Of a stretch of 64,000 nucleotides of DNA, positions 59,227-64,000 are shown one piece after another. Both the position numbers and the translations under genes were made by a program. The notes beneath the pieces are model-generated. The model ran no database searches and was not told the DNA's origin. It saw nothing but the letters and a program-made list of their open reading frames with translations. Positions within the stretch are counted from its first letter, which is position 1. Each line of letters starts with the position of its first letter. This DNA is from Dictyophora rubrovolvata (Eukaryota; Basidiomycota; Agaricomycetes; Phallales; Phallaceae), in the NCBI GenBank assembly GCA_029959195.1, contig CP114124.1, positions 1,612,001 to 1,676,000 on the forward strand, read 5' to 3'.

Positions 59227-62117
59227 ATGCTTGTTTTTCGAAAGAAAAGATCTTCCAACGACCAGAAGGAACATGTGGCCTCAGCTTCAGCAGCCATATC
59301 TGCTATGCAGAATGAAACTGACTGGGTATCTAATGCCTTCCGGGTCGCTGAATTGGCTAGTGCGGCGGGAGGTCTTCTGCCATTCCCATATCTGAAGGGT
59401 GCGGCAGAGCTAGTCATGACTCTTCTGAAGCCTATTCAAGTGAGTCAGTCATTGGATATATTGGACTTGACTCATAAGTGCTGATGAAAGTTTAGCAAAT
59501 GCAACAGAACCAAGACGGTTATAAGATTTTCACAACCAATGTCACGACTATCCTTCAAATACTCCATGAAGAGATCAAGAACTTGAAGGATCCAGAAACC
59601 ACGGCGTCCTCGTTAAATTACTTTGAGAAAGATTGCGAAGTCTTTTACCGGTAGGCAAATCTGCACATATAAATATATTGGGCTTGTACTTATCAGCCTG
59701 AATCCGTCAAATAGCTACTTACAACTCATTTCAAATGATCTCAAATCATTCAATAATAAACCAGAGAAATCAAGATTCCTTCGGAGATATTTCGCAGCTG
59801 ATCGCGAAAGAGATTGTTTAACACGTTATCAAAATCAAATAGAAGAGTTTCGAAAAAATCTTATGGTGTGCACAGTGATATTTGATGCAGCTTTTGGTCT
59901 CATTACGATGTCTAGCTCAGGGGCATCATGCGTCTACAATTGAGCAGCAATACAGACGAGACGGCCTCTCATATAAATTGTATCGTCGTCTGCGTTCTGA
60001 ATCCTTCTGAAAATAGCCAGTTTGAACAAATCAGGCTTGGGGGCCTAAACGTACTTAGGAGTAGCTCAAATGCGTCAGTTGAACACTGGGAAGTCCGATG
60101 GAGACACGAAACTCGAACGCGGATGGTTCGTGTCTACAAAGGTCAGAATGCTATTTCCGTGCGTGTTCAAAACAATGCTGCCACTCCTTTTGCTATGCTA
60201 GTCTCATACTTTCATTAGCAATTCAAAGCAGAAAAAGAGTGGTACTCGCGAATTCGGTAATGCACCCGCCTCTTGTGGAATAGTTATGGCAAACAGTAGC
60301 TCATTCTTCATGCAAGTCATCCAAACGTGATGCAGCTATTCGGCTTAATCACGTCCAAAGATAACCCTGGCCTTGTCTTTCATAATCGTTCGTTAAGTCG
60401 TCAGTTCTAAATATCAAAATCAAGACTTACCACTATATATATATATTTAGCGTGGTGTATTCCGGCCCGTGAATACTATCAAAGATTTGACAATCCATTG
60501 CACCTGTGCTTAAATATTTATCATCAAGTAAGTTGCCATGATATTTATTGACGATAGATTTTTCAAATCACATCTCAGTCGACGCCCTATACTGTGAGCT
60601 CAAGTCAATCACAACTTCATTCATTGCTTGTATCTCACCATTTGCCTTCTGCTTACAGGAAGGCATATTTTACATGGAAACCAGTACCTCCCACCATGCC
60701 TTTTTATCATGGCGGACTCGGTTATTCTCTGACATATTTATTGGTTTCAAAGATCGTGACGATGGATATCTTTGCTGTCATTATGTGAGCCTTTTGGACG
60801 GATGCGGGGTTATTGCACTTGTTGGTTCAGTTTTGACTTATTTATAAACGCATGAAAAGATTACATTGGATTTCAATATCAGGAATGGTCGCCGAATGTT
60901 CTACGGGACATCCCTACTTATCAGTGGCAGTATGTAGCTATTGACAAGGAACCTCGAGAGTTAGCAAGGATTATTGAAACAGTGGACACGCTGCATTTGT
61001 CCGATATTCCTTCAGACCCATCTTTCTTACGGGATTTCTATGGTGCCATACATATTCGTGTTTGGCAGGATGTCCCCGCACCAGCTTATTCTGTCTGCAT
61101 TGGTGACATTCTATTAGCCGAGGAAAACAATGATCGACTTGAAGCTTCGAATGCAGTTATATTGGGGTTTATTCCCCACGAAGAACCTTCATTATCGGGC
61201 TGGGTCATTCGTAATGAAGAATTGCAGAAATACCTCAAAACCGCGAATAGATTGTCTGTTGAAGATTGTGATGGGCATTTCAGGTATGGCATATTTTCTA
61301 TCATGTAGCAGCACTGAATGCCAACTTCATCGCAATGTTCTTAGGGTTCGCCTTCCTGTGGATATAGCTAGTATTTCGCCTGCCGAGGATCTTGAGACGG
61401 TGGTGATTGATTACGATGTTCGGTATTCAGACCGGGCTGCTTGGGAACTATTGACTCGTGCATACGTCAGTCAAATTGCCTACTTACATGCAAGACTCGA
61501 TAGAAAGCACGCTTTCGATAGGTTCTGCGCCGGTATGTCAATTTCACGATTGTGTCATCATAGAAGATTTTATCCGAGTGCATATTTATGTATTACATAG
61601 TGACCGGGTTCTCGTGGCACCTCCAAATTCCTACCAGGCTCGGATGTTTGATTGGAACTTCTGAATTCAAAGAGTTATACTTCTTTATTCCCAAGCCAGC
61701 AGTACACGATGAAATGCTGGATATGTACTGGTCTTTTGATCCTTCAGGGTCCAAGAGGCTAAATTGTTCTGATATTGACACCCTCGGTTTCAATTTAAAG
61801 TCATTCAGCATCCAAAATTTTCGAACACTCCGCGTGTTTAATATCGATATAGATGACTTTGAGTTAATCTGGAGTGCCCACGTTGTGTCGAATATCGATC
61901 CAGAAAGCAATGAAGGTGCTCGTGTTTTGGGTCTTCCTTTGATTCAATATGCTGGATTAAGCGATGTATCAGACGGTGAGCATACTTCCAAATTGAATTT
62001 TAATCACTGCATCAATCTTATTTCTCTGAAGATATTGCTAGCTTTTATACAGCAGAGGATGAATCAGTCGATATTGACGAGGCTGAGTACAGCTTCAAGC
62101 TTCCGCCTGTCCTTTAA
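59227..62117 (+). CDS. Protein with MLKL/NACHT-associated-like helical N-terminus (copy B)
   Basis: Inverted duplicate of the gene at 12.48-15.40 kb. The first exon is MLVFRKKRSSNDQKEHVASA followed by AELASAAGGLLPFPYLKGAA and LVMTLLKPIQ. Later segments are KIFTTNVTTILQILHEEIKN, YLQLISNDLKSFNNKPEKSR, YQNQIEEFRKNLM, CIVVCVLNPSENSQFEQIRL, SVEHWEVRWRHETRTRMVRV, FLRDFYGAIHIRVWQDVPAP, EEPSLSGWVIRNEELQKYLK and SWHLQIPTRLGCLIGTSEFK. The frame closes after EYSFKLPPVL, about 15 residues sooner than copy A. Exon structure is preserved. Whether the shorter end matters is unknown, and several splice sites in the middle are uncertain. The proposed role (self/non-self recognition or cell-death adaptor) is inference. 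Confidence 0.6.
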
Positions 62118-62273
62118 ACTTTACAAGGTGTTTACATCTCCTGTAGTCGCATTCGTAACTAGTTTGGATCTATCTCTATCGGGCGTTTTCCTCACGCTTG
62201 AGGCTGTAATATCTTATCCTTTCTGTTTATCTAAATACATGTATGTTTTATCTTATCAATTACATCGTTGGTG

Positions 62274-62670
62274 GCTCCACCGTCGCCGTGAACGTTAATC
62301 CTTGCATAGACTCGAAGCCTGCTAGTTGGCTCACATTATGATTATTGTCAGTCAAGTATGGGGTCACCGTCGGCCCACTCAATTTGCCAATTCTGTTTGG
62401 GGCGGGATCCGATTGGTAACTGTGGTAGGTATAAGAAGTCACCGCCTCCCGCGTTCTGAAGCTCGGACAGCTGAGTTCTGCCTTGTCTCGCGCCAGTTTC
62501 ATCGTAGCAGGTGACGTTAATATCTGGGAAAGTGGCTTTGACTGTAGCTGGAAGCCATCGGAAGGCATACATGCATATGTGATAGGGTTGAAGTCTGGTT
62601 CGTTATAAGCTCCTACGGCACAAATATTGATGCCTTGTAGCGAATGTACTACACGATGCATTCTCAAGTA
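62274..62670 (-). pseudogene. GH30 relic (collapsed copy of the 10.96-12.37 kb gene)
   Basis: On the minus strand this reads as pieces of the GH30 gene: INICAVGAYNEPDFNPITYA (with the proton-donor Glu), then CYDETGARQGRTQLSELQ, then QNWQIEWADG (nucleophile Glu region), then VTPYLTDNNHNVSQLAGF and the last residues. The intact gene needs about 800 bp for this span, while the relic has under 400, through several internal losses. The 5' half is absent. It lies convergent to copy B exactly as the intact gene lies to copy A. Confidence 0.85.
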
Positions 62671-64000
62671 CTTTTGCGAGCAATTGAAGGCAGTTGACCG
62701 GTGTTGGGCCGGTGCAAATCCAACATGTACGTAGGTTTACAAACAGGATTCAGGTAATACTTCTCCATGTAGAGATGTTTCGCGCGAGGAACTGATCTTC
62801 ACAAGTTGCCCGGAATAGTTATCATGAAAAACACCTATGACCAACACGAGCGGATTACGTTTTGGTTCTGGAAAACGCGGCTTCGAACTTCTACTTGCAT
62901 GTGTCTGTCCCAACTTCTTTTGTGTCAACGTTTCGCAATGAAAGTAGGACAACAATGCATTCTCTCTTCGACCTCATGCCAGTGCCTAATAGGAGACAAC
63001 ATACATATATATATATATGTCCGTGTCGCGACTCATTCAAGACACAACACTTTCACCACACCATCAAATTTCTTCAACAATACTTACGATATGATCCCCG
63101 TCATCACCAATAAACGCGTTGGCAGCTCATAGTACGTAGCATGACTGTCGCCTCTCATTCAAAGAGGGATTAAGATATACTCACGGAACCTACTGCTACT
63201 AAGTATTCAAATAGCAGGTGCGGTTTAGTTCTGACGTCGAAACATGACTCACTACAGTGACTCCTTGGCACAGGCATTCAGATATTTTATCCTAAAGACA
63301 TAAATTTTCCGACCAAAATCGATATTCTCCTCAATAACAAACTATTCAAAGCAAAATATGACAAACATAGATCAGAGCCGGGAGCGGCTTGGTGGACGGT
63401 CAATTCAACCGAGTAAATCTCTCAATTACTTAAAATGCGTCTCACCATGTAATTCGTTCATTTGATAGGAATTTATTGGAAGTGGCTGAGCTAGTAATCC
63501 TGCCGCTTGTATGCCGTCCCCCGTCTTGCTTTTCGAAACTCAAACACCTATTTGACACCCGAGCGCGACATATTGAAACTCCCCTGGTTTTACGGACGCC
63601 AATCCTACTTGCGGCAGACAGTCTCAAAGACAAGTTTTCGGATTTTCCAGTGGGCGATACCCATTTCACGATTCAGTGTGCGCAATATACTTGAATTTTA
63701 AGTTCATGGGTGCTAACATTTGGAATTCGCAGTACTAAACGTCGACGGGATCGCCATCCTGCTTCATGCATGGTACGGTAACATACAAAACATCCTTTTG
63801 ACCCTCAACCGGGAAAAATTAGGAGGGAAATGAACCATCTGTATGTTGCTAGAGCTTCAAATATATCATATAAGCGGTTTTGCTGTCGAAACTTCAGCTG
63901 TATCGGGAGAATTTGTAAGAAAAAATGTATAACGAGACAAAATTATTACAAAGCGACCAATAAAGAGGTGATACAGGGCAGAGTTATTAAAATACACCAT
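62671..64000. other. Unassigned right end of window
   Basis: About 1.3 kb without a gene I can name. A short (at)n microsatellite lies at 63003-63020. Overlapping frames at 63442-63701 on both strands show no motif I can place. The sequence may belong to a gene or decayed element continuing beyond the window. Confidence 0.5.
63003..63020. repeat. (AT)n microsatellite
   Basis: Run of alternating AT, preceded by ac-at-ac units, in otherwise unassigned sequence. Confidence 0.85.

Larger units (their letters stand above)
59095..62670. repeat. Right arm of the inverted segmental duplication
   Basis: Reverse-orientation match to 12.4-15.5 kb plus a collapsed match to the 3' half of the GH30 gene (62274-62670). 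Gene order and the convergent arrangement with GH30 are kept, proving that the copied block spanned the gene and its neighbour. Confidence 0.85.

Noticed and set aside
63442-63701. Overlapping frames on both strands near the right edge
   Set aside because: One frame looked faintly like a piece of a mobile-element protein, but the resemblance is too weak to name and the window ends before context could help.
1-64000. CRISPR arrays, rRNA genes, prokaryotic operons or terminators
   Set aside because: None seen. Gene structure is eukaryotic throughout, with spliceosomal introns.

Overview
The window reads as nuclear DNA of a basidiomycete fungus, most likely an Agaricomycete. Genes are cut by many short introns of about 50-60 nt, gene order is dense with frequent strand switches, and the families present (expanded 7TM proteins, hemerythrin-type proteins, DUF1479, proteins with an MLKL/NACHT-associated helical N-terminus) are typical of mushroom-forming fungi. 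Exon joins were made by eye from GT/GC-AG signals, reading phase and family motifs. Assignments resting on family motifs are firm, while individual splice sites are less so.

Housekeeping end (1-12.4 kb): the C-terminal part of a DGAT2-type acyltransferase (+), mitochondrial GatA/Her2 (-), a Ser/Thr kinase (+), a dienelactone-hydrolase-family protein (-), RNA polymerase III subunit Rpc25 (-) divergent from a GPATCH1-like G-patch protein (+), and a secreted GH30 glycoside hydrolase (+).

Accessory block (12.4-20 kb): a multi-exon gene whose protein has an MLKL/NACHT-associated-like helical N-terminus (-), a second dienelactone hydrolase paralogue (+) and a hotdog-fold thioesterase (+).

Tandem array (20.4-34.65 kb): four units of about 3.2 kb, plus a remnant, each carrying the same many-intron 7TM gene. 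By eye only the third unit keeps an open gene. The array has been invaded by a 2.5-kb GC-rich insertion and two small TA-flanked inverted-repeat elements.

Second housekeeping block (35-43 kb): a RanBP3/Yrb2-like Ran-binding protein (+), a METTL2/Trm140-type tRNA methyltransferase (+), a Rim2-type mitochondrial nucleotide carrier (-) and an F-box/WD40 protein (-).

Duplicated accessory genes (44-58 kb): three tandem hemerythrin-like genes (-), then two copies of a module in which a 7TM gene (-) is divergent from a tiny gene for a secreted peptide of 53 or 59 residues ending in Cys-Phe (+). I regard this 7TM plus peptide module as the best candidate for an undescribed system. A 5'-truncated DUF1479 oxygenase-like gene follows.

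Right end (59-64 kb): a second, inverted copy of the 12.4-15.5 kb gene together with a collapsed remnant of the GH30 gene. The two copies form a 3-kb inverted repeat around about 43.5 kb of sequence. The last 1.3 kb holds nothing I can name. I saw no tRNA, rRNA or CRISPR array.
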